Made by a program: the position numbers and the translations under genes
Shown: piece by piece, positions 51,002-60,376 of the stretch
Layout: every line of letters begins with the position of its first letter
Position numbering within the stretch: position 1 is the first letter of the stretch
NCBI RefSeq assembly: GCF_037023735.1
Contig: NZ_CP146069.1
Coordinates: 2,459,501 to 2,523,500 of the forward strand
Source: Roseovarius sp. S88
GTDB lineage: Bacteria; Pseudomonadota; Alphaproteobacteria; Rhodobacterales; Rhodobacteraceae
Direction of reading: 5' to 3'
Length of the DNA stretch: 64,000 nt
The notes under the pieces: model-generated
Databases searched by the model: none
Told to the model about the DNA's origin: nothing
What the model saw: the letters and a program-made list of their open reading frames with translations, nothing else

Positions 51002-51012
51002 CTGCTGTGCAG
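51002..51012. promoter_or_regulatory. PhaR-type dyad between phaC and phaZ
   Basis: CTGC-TGT-GCAG, an exact match to the dyad found twice at phaP. It is 24 bp upstream of the phaC start codon and 124 bp upstream of phaZ, so a bound PhaR could block phaC and possibly affect phaZ. Confidence 0.65.
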
Positions 51013-51135
51013 CATAGCAGCCCAGCGCGAAACCTGTTACCACCGAGTCGCTGTGTGCACCGGATATAAACGTGTCGCCTTGCATTGTGACTGCGACGAA
51101 TAGAACCGGGCCGCTCAGGTCAAAGGAGTAAGTAC

Positions 51136-52434
51136 ATGCGATATATGGTTACGTATGACCTGATGGAAGCGTCACGAAATATGAACCAGTGGTTTGGCGC
51201 CACCGCGCTTTCCATGGCATCTTACCCGATGTTTAGCATGGTTCCAAATCCGGCCTTTCAATGGATGGCGGCCTGGGGCGAAGTGACCGAACGCACGTTC
51301 CAGCGTATGGTGGTCAAACCCGACTGGGGTATTGAGTCCATCACCGGCCAGGACGGACGTGATCACCTGATCAAAATCGAAACCGTGGTGGAAAAGCCGT
51401 TTGGCGACCTGATCCATTTTGACGTGCAGGGCCGCGATGAGATGGACCGCCGGGTGCTCTTGGTGGCCCCGATGTCGGGCCACTATGCGACGCTTCTGCG
51501 CTCCACAGTGAAATCCCTGCTGCCCGATTGCGAGGTTTATGTCACCGATTGGCACAACGCCCGCGACATCCCCGTCTCAAGTGGCAAATTCGACATCGAG
51601 GATTACACCCTCTACCTGATGGATTTCATGCGCGCGCTGGGCAGCGACCTGCATGTGATTGCCATTTGCCAACCGGCCCCGCTCACGCTGGCGGCCACGG
51701 CCTATCTGGCCGAATTGGACCCAGACGCGCAGCCCCGGTCATTGACCTTGATCGGCGGACCGATTGACCCCAGCGCGGCGCCGACTGAAGTGACGGATTT
51801 TGGCCACCGCGTGACCATGGGCCAGCTCGAAGAAACGATGATTCAGCGCGTGGGCTTTAAGTACAAGGGCGTCGGCCGCATGGTCTATCCCGGCCTGCTG
51901 CAGCTGGCGTCGTTCATGTCGATGAACGCCGAGCGTCACGGCAAGGCTTTTATCAATCAGATCAGCCGCGTCGCACAAGGCGAAGCAAGCGACCGCGACC
52001 CACATAACAAGTTCTACGACGAATATCTCGCCGTCATGGATATGCCAGCCGAGTTTTATCTCTCGACCGTGGAACGCATTTTCAAAGCCGGCGAAATTGC
52101 AAGCAACGAATTTGTCGTAGCCGGTCACAAGGTTGATATTGGCGCGATCACCCGCGTTGCGGTGAAAACCGTGGAAGGCGGCAAAGACGACATCTCGGCC
52201 CCCGGTCAATGCGTGGCAGCCCTGGATCTGCTCACCGGCCTGCCCGATGACATGAAGGCCAGCTATATCGAGCCAGAAGCCGGGCATTACGGCATTTTTG
52301 CAGGTCGTTCATGGCGCAATAACATCCGCCCTCTTGTGCTTGATTTCATCGACGCCAACTCTGAGGCTCCAGCGCGGCGCGCACGCACGGCCCCCAAAAA
52401 GGCGCGCAAGTCCCGGAAAATCGCCGCTGAGTAA
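51136..52434 (+). CDS. phaZ: Intracellular polyhydroxyalkanoate depolymerase
   Basis: PhaZ hydrolyses native PHA granules inside the cell. The 432-residue protein has the intracellular type features: no signal peptide, VLLVAPMSGHYATLLRSTVKSLLPDCEVYVTDWHNARDIPVSSGKFDIEDYTLYLMDF, nucleophile Cys178 in VIAICQPAPLTL, and GHYGIFAGRSWRN near the end. A basic tail (ARRARTAPKKARKSRK) may bind DNA or granules. An AAAGGAG site precedes the ATG. It is divergent from phaC-phaP-phaR. Confidence 0.95.
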   Translation: MRYMVTYDLMEASRNMNQWFGATALSMASYPMFSMVPNPAFQWMAAWGEVTERTFQRMVVKPDWGIESITGQDGRDHLIKIETVVEKPFGDLIHFDVQGRDEMDRRVLLVAPMSGHYATLLRSTVKSLLPDCEVYVTDWHNARDIPVSSGKFDIEDYTLYLMDFMRALGSDLHVIAICQPAPLTLAATAYLAELDPDAQPRSLTLIGGPIDPSAAPTEVTDFGHRVTMGQLEETMIQRVGFKYKGVGRMVYPGLLQLASFMSMNAERHGKAFINQISRVAQGEASDRDPHNKFYDEYLAVMDMPAEFYLSTVERIFKAGEIASNEFVVAGHKVDIGAITRVAVKTVEGGKDDISAPGQCVAALDLLTGLPDDMKASYIEPEAGHYGIFAGRSWRNNIRPLVLDFIDANSEAPARRARTAPKKARKSRKIAAE

Positions 52435-52437
52435 GCC

Positions 52438-53184
52438 CTAAGACGCGAGTGGCTGCTCAATCCGCACCATTTTGGTGCGCAACACAAGCGGCTGTTTGAT
52501 CCACGCCCGCAGAGCCGCGGTCACTGCATCCGGCGCCTCCAATGTCGGCAAATGCCCCGCGTCGCGAATAATTGCCAGATCCGCATGCGGGATCATACCC
52601 GCCATGAATTCGTGCCGTTTGACAGGCGTCAGCGTGTCATGCTCGCCGCACATCACGAGTGCGGGCACATTGCATTTACGCAAAGTCGCCTGATAGTCGC
52701 GCCGCCGCTGCAGGGCACGCGCCTGTCGGATGATCGCCTCGCACCCGACATTCTCGGCCATTTTGGCCACCAGGTTGAGGATACTTGTCCGCTCTGGTCC
52801 AGGCGCAAGGTACTCAGGGCGCACAATGCTGGCGGCCGCCTGATCCAGAAGGCCCGCTTTCAGCTTTGTAATCAGAGGCTCATAATCAGCAGCCGTCTGA
52901 GGTGTTTCCGGCAAGGAATTGGTGTCCATCAACGCAATCCGCGTCACCCGCTCGGGCGCCCGGCGCAACAGCTCCATCGCCACAATGCCGCCCATCGACA
53001 GACCGGCCAATGCAAACTTCAAGGGCAGTTGATCCAGCAAGGAGGAAGCAATTTCTTCGATCCGGTTGCCGCCTGTAATCGGGGCCACAGTCACAGCGAC
53101 GTCACGGCTCATTGCCGTAACCTGCGGACCGAACAGACGCGCATCGCACATCATGCCCGGCAGGAAAACCAGGGGCTCTTGCAT
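52438..53184 (-). CDS. Alpha/beta hydrolase
   Basis: A 248-residue serine hydrolase: VFLPGMMCDARLFGPQV, nucleophile serine in LAGLSMGGIVAMELLRR, acid in CGEHDTLTPVKRHEFMAG and histidine in DAGHLPTLEAPDAV. The arrangement is that of RutD/PcaD/3-oxoadipate-enol-lactonase-like esterases, but no substrate can be assigned. It converges with phaZ (3 bp between stops). A link to PHA turnover, such as oligomer hydrolysis, is possible by position only. Confidence 0.87.
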   Translation of the reverse strand: MQEPLVFLPGMMCDARLFGPQVTAMSRDVAVTVAPITGGNRIEEIASSLLDQLPLKFALAGLSMGGIVAMELLRRAPERVTRIALMDTNSLPETPQTAADYEPLITKLKAGLLDQAAASIVRPEYLAPGPERTSILNLVAKMAENVGCEAIIRQARALQRRRDYQATLRKCNVPALVMCGEHDTLTPVKRHEFMAGMIPHADLAIIRDAGHLPTLEAPDAVTAALRAWIKQPLVLRTKMVRIEQPLAS

Positions 53185-53409
53185 TGTTATTATTCCTTAC
53201 TGCTCGCGAAACCTGTCGCTTATTTTTTCTCGACAGTGCCATGTGATGCGCAAATTGCAAGGGGCCTGTGTGGCGGTGAATGAGATAAACTTAGCCAGCA
53301 GAGGATAAATGCAACAGTTCTAGTGGCCCAATTGTTGCCTCTGAGTTATCCTATATTCTCAAGCGGATATGACATCCGATCGCTGACGGGAGAAGGGTAT
53401 GACCTAAAG

Positions 53410-54168
53410 TCAGCTGACGGCGGCCGCGCTCAGAACGTCTTCGACAGCCGCTTCGATCAACGCCAGACACGCAGCATCCGAGAAGCGGTGATCTGCCCCT
53501 TTCACCAGTGTCAGGTGCATATCGTCACCTGTGGCATGTTCAAGCAGTCTCAGCGCCACTGACATGTCCACATCTGCATCCGCCGTGCCCTGCAAAAACC
53601 GCACTGGGAAAGGAAGGCGCAGCGGGTCGCGCAGCACGAGGTTTTGCCGACCCTCTTCAATCAACTTGGCCGTGATGATGTAAGGCTCATCATATTCGCT
53701 GGGCAAAGCCACCTGCCCGTTTTGCGCCAGTTCTGCTTTTTGCGCATCGGAAAACCCGGCCCACATGGAGTCTTCGGTAAAATCCGGCGCAGCGGCAATA
53801 GTCACAAGCCCCGCCACGCGCTCTGGCATAGCACGGGCCGTCAACAGCGAAATCCACCCGCCCATACTGGAGCCGACCAGAATCTGAGGCCCGTCTGTGA
53901 GTGCCGCAATCATTGCGCGCGCATCTGCCGCCCAGTCGCCGATGCATCCGTCGGTAAACGCCTCAGAGCTTTGCCCATGCCCGGAATAGTCAAACCGCAA
54001 AAAGGCCCGCCCGGTGCGGCGCGCCCAGTCTTGCAGATGAACGGCCTTGGTCCCCTCCATGTCGGACTTGAACCCGCCCAGAAACACCACGCCCGGCCCG
54101 TCCCCCTCTGTCAGGTGATAGGCCAGCCGCCGTCCGTGCGGAGATGTCAAAAACTGCGTGTCGCCCAT
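53410..54168 (-). CDS. Alpha/beta hydrolase (carboxylesterase type)
   Basis: A 252-residue serine hydrolase: VVFLGGFKSDMEGTKAVHLQDWARRTGRAFLRFDYSGHGQSSEAF, nucleophile in LVGSSMGGWISLL, acid in FLQGTADADVDMSVALRL, and histidine in VKGADHRFSD. The N-terminus is the BAAT/esterase-like FLTSPHGRRLAYHL. I used the ATG at 54168, with an AGGGG site, over the longer frame to 54198. It is a stand-alone gene on the minus strand, 225 bp before the other hydrolase. Confidence 0.87.
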   Translation of the reverse strand: MGDTQFLTSPHGRRLAYHLTEGDGPGVVFLGGFKSDMEGTKAVHLQDWARRTGRAFLRFDYSGHGQSSEAFTDGCIGDWAADARAMIAALTDGPQILVGSSMGGWISLLTARAMPERVAGLVTIAAAPDFTEDSMWAGFSDAQKAELAQNGQVALPSEYDEPYIITAKLIEEGRQNLVLRDPLRLPFPVRFLQGTADADVDMSVALRLLEHATGDDMHLTLVKGADHRFSDAACLALIEAAVEDVLSAAAVS

Positions 54169-54613
54169 AAGACCCCTGCCCTTATCATATCTGGGCAAAT
54201 GTCTTCCGAAGACGTCACGCTTTCAAGCCGCAATTGGCTGGAATTACATAATCGAGCCGATGATGCGCTCAATCCGGTCAAGCGGATACTGCCGCTCGTG
54301 CCCGGGCCTCTCTTCTAGCGCCGCTCTTGGAAATCCCTGCCACACGTCGCCTTGTGCGTGGCTTGTCGTGCCTGCCTCATGTGGCCCATCCTGGAGCCGG
54401 AACTCAGTCTCTAACCTGGCCATGTTTTCACGCCGTTTTGTTGTTTTTCTAAACCCGAGGCGTCATTTGAATCGCGCCCTACGTAAAACTGTTAACAGGC
54501 AAATTTCGATATGGAAATATCTTTTTATTTCATTGTGTTACGATAAACATTCGCATGCACGCGCGTACAATCAAATACAAATGCACACGCCCGCACACAA
54601 TGCGCACTGGCAC
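54169..54613. other. Gene-free stretch
   Basis: No protein-like frame or RNA gene recognised. The right part (54490-54613) is AT-rich with CA-rich repeats and leads into the terminator of the small gene at 54665. The promoter of the hydrolase at 54168 should lie in the left part. Confidence 0.4.
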
Positions 54614-54640
54614 AAAAAAAGGGCGTGCCGGGCACGCCCC
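54614..54640 (-). terminator. Intrinsic terminator of the 81-residue protein gene
   Basis: On the minus strand a perfect 9-bp GC-rich stem (GGGCGTGCC / GGCACGCCC, single-base centre, 54621-54639) is followed by seven T residues. It lies 24 bp after the stop of the gene at 54665-54910. Confidence 0.85.
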
Positions 54641-54664
54641 AATCTGCATTCGAGGGACCTTGAA

Positions 54665-54910
54665 CTATCCGCCTACATAAGGCGCGTTTTTGGGGCGATA
54701 GAAAACCTTCTGGTTATGCAACCGCCCTAAGAGGTCATGGATGCGCCGCACCGACATATCTGCGACCTGCGATTTTTCGCACTGTGTAGGACTGGGCATT
54801 CCCTCCTCGATCATCGTGCTTGCAAGCTCAGACTTTGAGCGTCGCAACGCATCTTCGATCAATTCCATATCCTCAACAGACAACTGAAAATCGACATTGT
54901 AACGAGCCAT
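54665..54910 (-). CDS. Small conserved-looking hypothetical protein
   Basis: An 81-residue soluble, charged, mainly helical protein: ARYNVDFQLSVEDMELIEDALRRSKSELAS, then VADMSVRRIHDLLGRLHNQKVFYRPKNAPYVGG. I do not recognise the family. The ATG at 54910 has a GGAAAGG site, and the gene ends in a strong terminator, so it is a real single-gene unit. The DLLGRLHNQK helix with a Pro-rich end may be a binding segment. Function unknown. Confidence 0.75.
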   Translation of the reverse strand: MARYNVDFQLSVEDMELIEDALRRSKSELASTMIEEGMPSPTQCEKSQVADMSVRRIHDLLGRLHNQKVFYRPKNAPYVGG

Positions 54911-55248
54911 CTTACGCGCCTTTCCCAAGCAATAATAAATACTGATCGTGCATTAGCTTGAGGCTAATATAAGCATGAAGAGCACGTCGTAAAGGAGAAA
55001 AAGACAAATTTCTTCAATATGTTATTCGGCGTGCAGAATGCCATTGGATACCGTTCTCAGCATACGTTTGCACACATAAATCACCTCTATGGCTAACCCT
55101 TTGTTAATACTCGACGACCCAAAATCCGCATTCCTTGCATCAAAGCATCCTGAGCCTTGACTTGGCTGCATCTGAGGTTCAAAAGCAGCGCACATATTTT
55201 TCGCAATCGGGCGTTCCGTGGGCGCCAAATCGACGAGGAGAGCCTATC
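54911..55248. other. Region upstream of thrS
   Basis: Divergent promoter region for the small minus-strand gene and thrS. It is AT-rich to about 55110, then GC-richer in the thrS leader. CTAA-N7-TTAA (55093-55107) is one base from a CtrA-type box. GACGAGGAG just before the thrS ATG is the ribosome site. No T-box or other riboswitch was recognised. Confidence 0.4.
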
Positions 55249-57195
55249 ATGGCCCAGATTTCCCTGACCTTTCCTGATGGCAATGGGCGCCAATACGCGG
55301 CTGGAATCACCCCGGCCGAGGTGGCTGCCGATATTTCCAATTCGCTCGCCAAAAAGGCCATATCGGCCCATGTCGACGGGCAACACTGGGATCTGGCCTG
55401 GCCTATCGAGGCTGATGCTTCCATCGCCATCAACACCATGAAGGACGAGACCGCCGCCAATGAATTGGTGCGCCATGACCTCGCGCATATCATGGCCCGC
55501 GCCGTGCAGGAGATTTGGCCTGATACAAAGGTGACAATCGGCCCGGTCATTGAACACGGCTGGTATTATGATTTTGACCGCGCAGAGCCGTTCACCCCCG
55601 AGGACCTCGGCCTCATCGAGAAAAAGATGAAGGAAATCATAAATTTGCGCGACCCTGTTCGCACAGAAGTCTGGGACCGTGATCGCGCCATCCAGCACTA
55701 CAAGGACAACAACGAGCCTTACAAAGTCGAGCTGATCGACGCCATTCCGGGCGATGAGCCCCTGCGGATGTATTGGCATGGTGACTGGCAGGATCTTTGC
55801 CGTGGCCCGCATTTGCAACATACCGGCCAAGTGCCCGCCGATGCGTTCAAACTCATGTCCATCGCCGGCGCGTATTGGCGCGGTGACAGCGACCGCGCGA
55901 TGCTGCAACGCATCTATGGCGTGGCTTTTACCGGTAAGGAAAAGCTAAAGGCATACCTCAACTTCCTAGAGGAAGCCGAAAAGCGCGACCACCGCCGTCT
56001 GGGCCGCGAAATGGACCTCTTTCACATGCAGGAAGAGGCCCCCGGTCAGGTGTTCTGGCACCCCAATGGCTGGACCATCTACACCGAGCTGCAGGATTAC
56101 ATGCGCCGTAAACAGCGCGCCGGTGGATATCACGAGATCAACACGCCCCAAGTGGTGGACCGCAAGCTTTGGGAGGCCTCGGGTCACTGGGACAAGTATC
56201 AGGAACACATGTTCATCGTTGAGGTGGAAGAAGAACACGCCAAGGAAAAGGCGATTAATGCGCTCAAGCCGATGAACTGCCCGTGCCACGTGCAGGTGTT
56301 CAATCAAGGTTTGAAATCCTATCGCGACCTGCCCTTGCGGCTGGCCGAGTTTGGCTCGTGCTCTCGCTACGAACCTTCTGGCGCGCTACATGGCATCATG
56401 CGCGTCCGCGGATTTACACAGGATGACGCGCATATTTTCTGCACCGAGGACCAGATCGAAGAAGAATGCGCGCGGTTCATCAATTTCCTTGCGGATATCT
56501 ATGCCGATCTGGGCTTTGAGGAATTTGAGATCAAATTCGCAACCCGTCCTGAAAAGCGTGTGGGCAGCGACGAAAGCTGGGACCATGTCGAGGGCGCGCT
56601 GGAAGGCGCGATCAAGGCCACCGGGCGCACCTTTACGCTCGAGCCCGGCGATGGCGCGTTTTACGGACCGAAACTGGATTTCTATCTGACCGACGCCATT
56701 GACCGTGTCTGGCAATGCGGCACGTTTCAGGTGGACCCCAACCTGCCCGAGCGGCTGGGCGCGACCTATATTGCCCCCGATGGAAGCAAGCAGCGCCCCT
56801 ATATGCTGCACCGCGCGACCTTGGGCAGTTTCGAACGGTTCGTCGGCATTCTCATCGAGAACTCAGCCGGTCGCCTACCCTTCTGGCTGGCCCCGCGCCA
56901 GGTCGTCGTGGCTCCCATCATCTCAGAGGCCAACGACTATGCCGAAGAGGTGGTCGCAAACTTGCGCGCGGCAGGCGTGCGGGCCGAGGCCGACCTGCGC
57001 AACGAAAAGATCAACTACAAGGTCCGCGAACATTCCGTCGGCAAAGTGCCGGTGATCCTGGCCGTGGGTATGCGTGAGGTTGAGGACAAAACCGTAACTG
57101 TCCGCCGTTTGGGTGAAAAACAAACCGCTGTGAAGCCGCTCTCAGAGGTCACTGAGGCGCTGACCAAAGAGGCCACGCCGCCCGACCTTGCCTGA
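55249..57195 (+). CDS. thrS: Threonyl-tRNA synthetase
   Basis: ThrS charges tRNA-Thr. The 648-residue enzyme has all expected domains: TGS ([13 protein letters not shown]), the editing domain with [18 protein letters not shown] and [15 protein letters not shown], the class II catalytic core with [44 protein letters not shown], and [13 protein letters not shown], and a C-terminal anticodon-binding domain ([24 protein letters not shown]). I used the ATG at 55249, which begins at the TGS domain and has a GAGGAG site. Confidence 0.98.
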   Translation: MAQISLTFPDGNGRQYAAGITPAEVAADISNSLAKKAISAHVDGQHWDLAWPIEADASIAINTMKDETAANELVRHDLAHIMARAVQEIWPDTKVTIGPVIEHGWYYDFDRAEPFTPEDLGLIEKKMKEIINLRDPVRTEVWDRDRAIQHYKDNNEPYKVELIDAIPGDEPLRMYWHGDWQDLCRGPHLQHTGQVPADAFKLMSIAGAYWRGDSDRAMLQRIYGVAFTGKEKLKAYLNFLEEAEKRDHRRLGREMDLFHMQEEAPGQVFWHPNGWTIYTELQDYMRRKQRAGGYHEINTPQVVDRKLWEASGHWDKYQEHMFIVEVEEEHAKEKAINALKPMNCPCHVQVFNQGLKSYRDLPLRLAEFGSCSRYEPSGALHGIMRVRGFTQDDAHIFCTEDQIEEECARFINFLADIYADLGFEEFEIKFATRPEKRVGSDESWDHVEGALEGAIKATGRTFTLEPGDGAFYGPKLDFYLTDAIDRVWQCGTFQVDPNLPERLGATYIAPDGSKQRPYMLHRATLGSFERFVGILIENSAGRLPFWLAPRQVVVAPIISEANDYAEEVVANLRAAGVRAEADLRNEKINYKVREHSVGKVPVILAVGMREVEDKTVTVRRLGEKQTAVKPLSEVTEALTKEATPPDLA

Positions 57196-57201
57196 GCCTG
57201 C

Positions 57202-57573
57202 TTAGAAATGGGCTTTTGGTTCGTCCGGCTTTCCCGCCGCGACGGCCAAGAGCCCGCCCAGCGCGGTGAAGCCAATGGGGAACATGGTGAAGACACCAAA
57301 TCCAAACGCATAGCCCATCAGGGCCGCTGAAAGCAGCATGAGGATCCCACCCCAAAGCGCGCGGACACGTGCCATAGCCCCGCCTGCGATGGCCAGAATT
57401 GGCGCTAGGAAACTGACTGCACGGATCAAACCCTCTCGGTCTACCTGTTCGGCAACGCCTTCAATCTCGCCATATTCGCGTATCACTTCGGTGTACCCAA
57501 AGCTGAAAAACCCGACAAACAGGGCCAGAACCCCACCGATAATCCCCAATACCAGGGCCGCGTTACGCATCAC
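57202..57573 (-). CDS. Small membrane protein, DUF4064-like
   Basis: A 123-residue protein with about four membrane segments (5-25, 52-70, 73-90, 94-112). The beginning, ALVLGIIGGVLALFVGFFSFGY, recalls DUF4064 membrane proteins, from memory only. The ATG at 57573 overlaps no other gene, and the stop lies 6 bp from the thrS stop (convergent). Function unknown. Confidence 0.7.
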   Translation of the reverse strand: MMRNAALVLGIIGGVLALFVGFFSFGYTEVIREYGEIEGVAEQVDREGLIRAVSFLAPILAIAGGAMARVRALWGGILMLLSAALMGYAFGFGVFTMFPIGFTALGGLLAVAAGKPDEPKAHF

Positions 57574-57618
57574 ATGTCTCCATTCATTTGCTGGACCCGA
57601 TCTATGCCACAGTGCATG

Positions 57619-57930
57619 TCATACCAAGGCCGCTTGCACGTCTTTGCTCCAACCCAGAAAAAATTCCCCGTCTTTTTCAATCAGAGGACGCTTCATCAGA
57701 GTTGGGTGTTTTGCAATGAGCGAAAGGGGTGTATCGACACGCTCAGCTTCATTAAGCGCGCGCCATGTTGTCGAGCGCGTATTGAGCAGCGCATCACCCA
57801 AAGCCGCATAGGCGGATTCCAGCACGCCTTGCGGCACACCATCTTCGCGGACATCCCGAAACTGCGCATCCGGCATTGATTTCAATGCTTTGCGGCATGT
57901 ATCGCAAGATTTCAAACCGTATAGGATCAT
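57619..57930 (-). CDS. ArsC/Spx-family protein
   Basis: A 103-residue thioredoxin-fold protein of the ArsC/Spx/YffB group: ILYGLKSCDTCRKALKSM with a CxxC at residues 9-12, and LIAKHPTLMKRPLIEKDGEFFLGW with the conserved LMKRPL. True arsenate reductases have a single Cys in a C-x5-R pattern; the CxxC and shortness fit the YffB-like reductase subgroup. No ars genes are nearby. It lies 45 bp upstream of the small membrane protein gene on the same strand. Confidence 0.88.
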   Translation of the reverse strand: MILYGLKSCDTCRKALKSMPDAQFRDVREDGVPQGVLESAYAALGDALLNTRSTTWRALNEAERVDTPLSLIAKHPTLMKRPLIEKDGEFFLGWSKDVQAALV

Positions 57931-58124
57931 AGGTGATTGCCTGTATTTTAATCTCTTGCCGCGACTTTAACGCCCGATCACGGCGGTTTCACTTGCTTTT
58001 TACAAGCCATGCCCAATCTTTTTACCTGTGATCAAATCCGGCGTTTCCCAACATAAACGTGGGCCAGCATCACGTTATGGCCCGGCATTTTCCGGGGAAT
58101 TGGAAGTCAAGAAGGAGAAGCGGA

Positions 58125-58331
58125 ATGCCAACCGGCACCGTGAAATGGTTCAATACCACAAAAGGGTACGGTTTTATCGCGCCCGATGAAGGCGGCAAGG
58201 ACGTCTTTGTACATATCAGTCAGGTGGAACGATCCGGACTGACAGGTCTGGCTGACAATCAAAAGGTTGGCTACGAGCTTGAAGAAGGCCGCGACGGTCG
58301 GCAGATGGCGTCAGACATCAAGCCGCTCTGA
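58125..58331 (+). CDS. Cold-shock-domain protein
   Basis: A 68-residue CspA-family RNA/DNA-binding protein: TGTVKWFNTTKGYGFIAPDEGGKDVFVHISQVERSGL holds RNP1 (KGYGFI) and RNP2 (VFVHI). It acts as an RNA chaperone. The ATG at 58125 has an AAGGAG site. The leader contains a GGGCCA / TGGCCC hairpin (about 58061-58083) that could mediate temperature control. It is a single-gene unit converging with folA. Confidence 0.95.
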   Translation: MPTGTVKWFNTTKGYGFIAPDEGGKDVFVHISQVERSGLTGLADNQKVGYELEEGRDGRQMASDIKPL

Positions 58332-58408
58332 GCCAGAGGCCAAAAAGCGATACGACAATGGATCAGGCTGAACCCCCTCGGCCTGAACCAAGCGCGCGAA
58401 GTCGAAAC

Positions 58409-58897
58409 TCAGACGCGGCGCATATACTCCACCAGAATACATTTCGGACCCTCTGAGCGCAGATCAACGCGAAGTGTTTCGGACCAGTCTGCCATCTCAA
58501 CCGCTGGAAACCAAGTGTCCGCCCCGTCCACATCCAAATCCACCTCGGTGATCAAAAGCCGCTGTGCGAGGGGCAGCAGCGCACGATAAATGCCTGCCCC
58601 ACCGATCCCATAAATGCGCGCATGCCCCGCAGCCTTGGCCGCCTCAACCGCGGCTTCAATCGATGGCAACACATGCTCAGCCCCTTCAGGCGCGCCGGAC
58701 GACACCACGAGATTCAAACGGTTTTTCAAAGGTCGTGCCACCGGCGGCAAACTGTTCCACGTGTTGCGCCCCATAATGACCGCGCCGCCCATCGTTTCGC
58801 GTTGAAAAAACTTCAGGTCTTCGGGCACATGCCACGGAATATCACCATCCCTGCCAATCGCCCCATTCCGGTCGCGCGCAACAATCAAAGAGATCAT
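58409..58897 (-). CDS. folA: Dihydrofolate reductase
   Basis: FolA regenerates tetrahydrofolate with NADPH. The 162-residue protein has ISLIVARDRNGAIGRDGDIPWHVPEDLKFFQRETMGGAVIMGRNTWNSLP, AGHARIYGIGGAGIYRALLPLAQRLLITEVDLDVDGADTWFP. Its start overlaps the thyA stop (TGATG), so both are read and translated together. That suits the pathway, as ThyA makes dihydrofolate. Confidence 0.97.
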   Translation of the reverse strand: MISLIVARDRNGAIGRDGDIPWHVPEDLKFFQRETMGGAVIMGRNTWNSLPPVARPLKNRLNLVVSSGAPEGAEHVLPSIEAAVEAAKAAGHARIYGIGGAGIYRALLPLAQRLLITEVDLDVDGADTWFPAVEMADWSETLRVDLRSEGPKCILVEYMRRV

Positions 58898-59718
58898 CAG
58901 ACCGCCACCGGCGCGGAAATATGCGGATCGGGATCATAGCCTGTGATCTCAAAATCCTCGAATTTGAAATCAAAGATGGATTGAACCTCCCGCGTGATCC
59001 GCAACTTGGGCAAGGGTTTTGGCGTGCGCGTCAGTTGAAGTGCCACCTGTTCGGTATGGTTCGAATAGATATGAGCATCCCCAATCGTGTGCACGAAATC
59101 GCCCGCCTCGTACCCCGTCACATGCGCGAGCATCTCCAGAAGCAGCGCGTAAGAAGCGATATTGAACGGCACGCCGAGGAACATATCAGCCGAGCGTTGG
59201 TAGAGCTGCAAATGCATTTTGCACCCGATGATCCGCACCTGCCACAGCGTGTGACAAGGTGGCAGGGCCATGTCCGGCACATCTCCGGGATTCCACGCCG
59301 ACACGATCAAACGGCGGCTGTCCGGAGTGGTCTTGATCATCTCCATCAAATTGGAGATCTGATCAATCTCACGGCGGCGAAACAGCTCGGGATCATCCGT
59401 TGGCTCAAGTGCGGGAAACCGCCGCCATTGGTGGCCGTAAACCGGACCGAGATCACCATCCTCGTCAGCCCATTCATCCCAGATCGAAACCCCGTTCTCC
59501 TTCAGATAGCGGATATTCGTGTCGCCTGAGAGAAACCACAAAAGCTCATGAATGATCGACCGCAAATGCAGCTTTTTGGTTGTGACCAAAGGAAATCCTT
59601 CTGACAGCGGATAACGTGCTTGCAATCCAAAGGCCGAAATCGTGCCAGTCCCCGTCCGGTCAGAGGAGGACTGCCCCCTATCGAGTACCTGCTGCAAGGC
59701 GTCATGATATTGTTGCAT
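58897..59718 (-). CDS. thyA: Thymidylate synthase
   Basis: ThyA makes dTMP from dUMP with methylene-THF. The 273-residue protein shows [80 protein letters not shown], catalytic Cys in [30 protein letters not shown], and [10 protein letters not shown]. It is the first gene of a thyA-folA pair. Confidence 0.98.
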   Translation of the reverse strand: MQQYHDALQQVLDRGQSSSDRTGTGTISAFGLQARYPLSEGFPLVTTKKLHLRSIIHELLWFLSGDTNIRYLKENGVSIWDEWADEDGDLGPVYGHQWRRFPALEPTDDPELFRRREIDQISNLMEMIKTTPDSRRLIVSAWNPGDVPDMALPPCHTLWQVRIIGCKMHLQLYQRSADMFLGVPFNIASYALLLEMLAHVTGYEAGDFVHTIGDAHIYSNHTEQVALQLTRTPKPLPKLRITREVQSIFDFKFEDFEITGYDPDPHISAPVAV

Positions 59719-59947
59719 GCGTTTCCATCCGGCGAAGATAGCCTGTTGAAAAAACCACAGGCCGAGTCGATACCGACTATATATGGCCGCGCAGATCGCT
59801 GAAACCTCAATATCAGGTGCGAGTAAGGGAACCCGCGCTGAATTCAGTTGGTCTGGTCAGACCGGTTGTTCACGAATCTGTCGCTGGACTCACCCCCCAA
59901 ATCCGCTACCTCTTGGACAACGCAAAACAAATTTCAGGGAGATGCGT

Positions 59948-60376
59948 ATGGGTCTGAAATACCTGCATACTATGGTCCGGGTCAAAGACCTCGATGAGTC
60001 GTTGGCATTCTACAAACTTCTGGGCCTCCAAGAGACCCGCCGTTATGACAACGAAGGCGGGCGGTTTTCGCTTATCTTCCTGGCGCCTGAAGGGCAGGAA
60101 GAGTGCCCTGTTGAGCTCACTTACAACTGGGATGGCGATGATGCCCTGCCCTCGGACAGCCGTCATTTCGGGCACCTCGCCTACCGTGTCGATAATATTT
60201 ACGAAACCTGCCAGCACCTGATGGACAATGGCGTGACCATCAACCGCCCGCCGCGCGACGGGCATATGGCCTTTGTGCGCAGCCCCGACAATATCTCGAT
60301 TGAGCTTTTGCAGGCCGGTGATGCCCTACCCCCAGCTGAGCCTTGGGCGAGTATGGAAAACACAGGGCATTGGTGA
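59948..60376 (+). CDS. gloA: Lactoylglutathione lyase (glyoxalase I) or related VOC protein
   Basis: A 142-residue VOC-fold metalloenzyme, closest to GloA, which converts the methylglyoxal-glutathione adduct to lactoylglutathione. Motifs: YLHTMVRVKDLDESLAFYKLLGLQETRRYDNEGGRFSLIFLA, VELTYNWD (metal Glu), FGHLAYRVDNIYETC (metal His), and RSPDNISIELLQ (metal Glu). The ATG at 59948 has a GGGAG site; an ATG two codons earlier also exists. The stop overlaps the next gene (TGATG). It opens a four-gene overlapping run. Confidence 0.88.
   Translation: MGLKYLHTMVRVKDLDESLAFYKLLGLQETRRYDNEGGRFSLIFLAPEGQEECPVELTYNWDGDDALPSDSRHFGHLAYRVDNIYETCQHLMDNGVTINRPPRDGHMAFVRSPDNISIELLQAGDALPPAEPWASMENTGHW

Noticed and set aside
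54158..54730. 190-residue plus-strand frame in the gene-free stretch near 54.4 kb
   Set aside because: Composition is uneven, it runs through a strong terminator of the opposite strand and over the small minus-strand gene, and no motif is visible.
55093..55107. CtrA-like box CTAA-N7-TTAA upstream of thrS
   Set aside because: One mismatch and no cell-cycle context; a short AT-rich motif of this kind is expected by chance.
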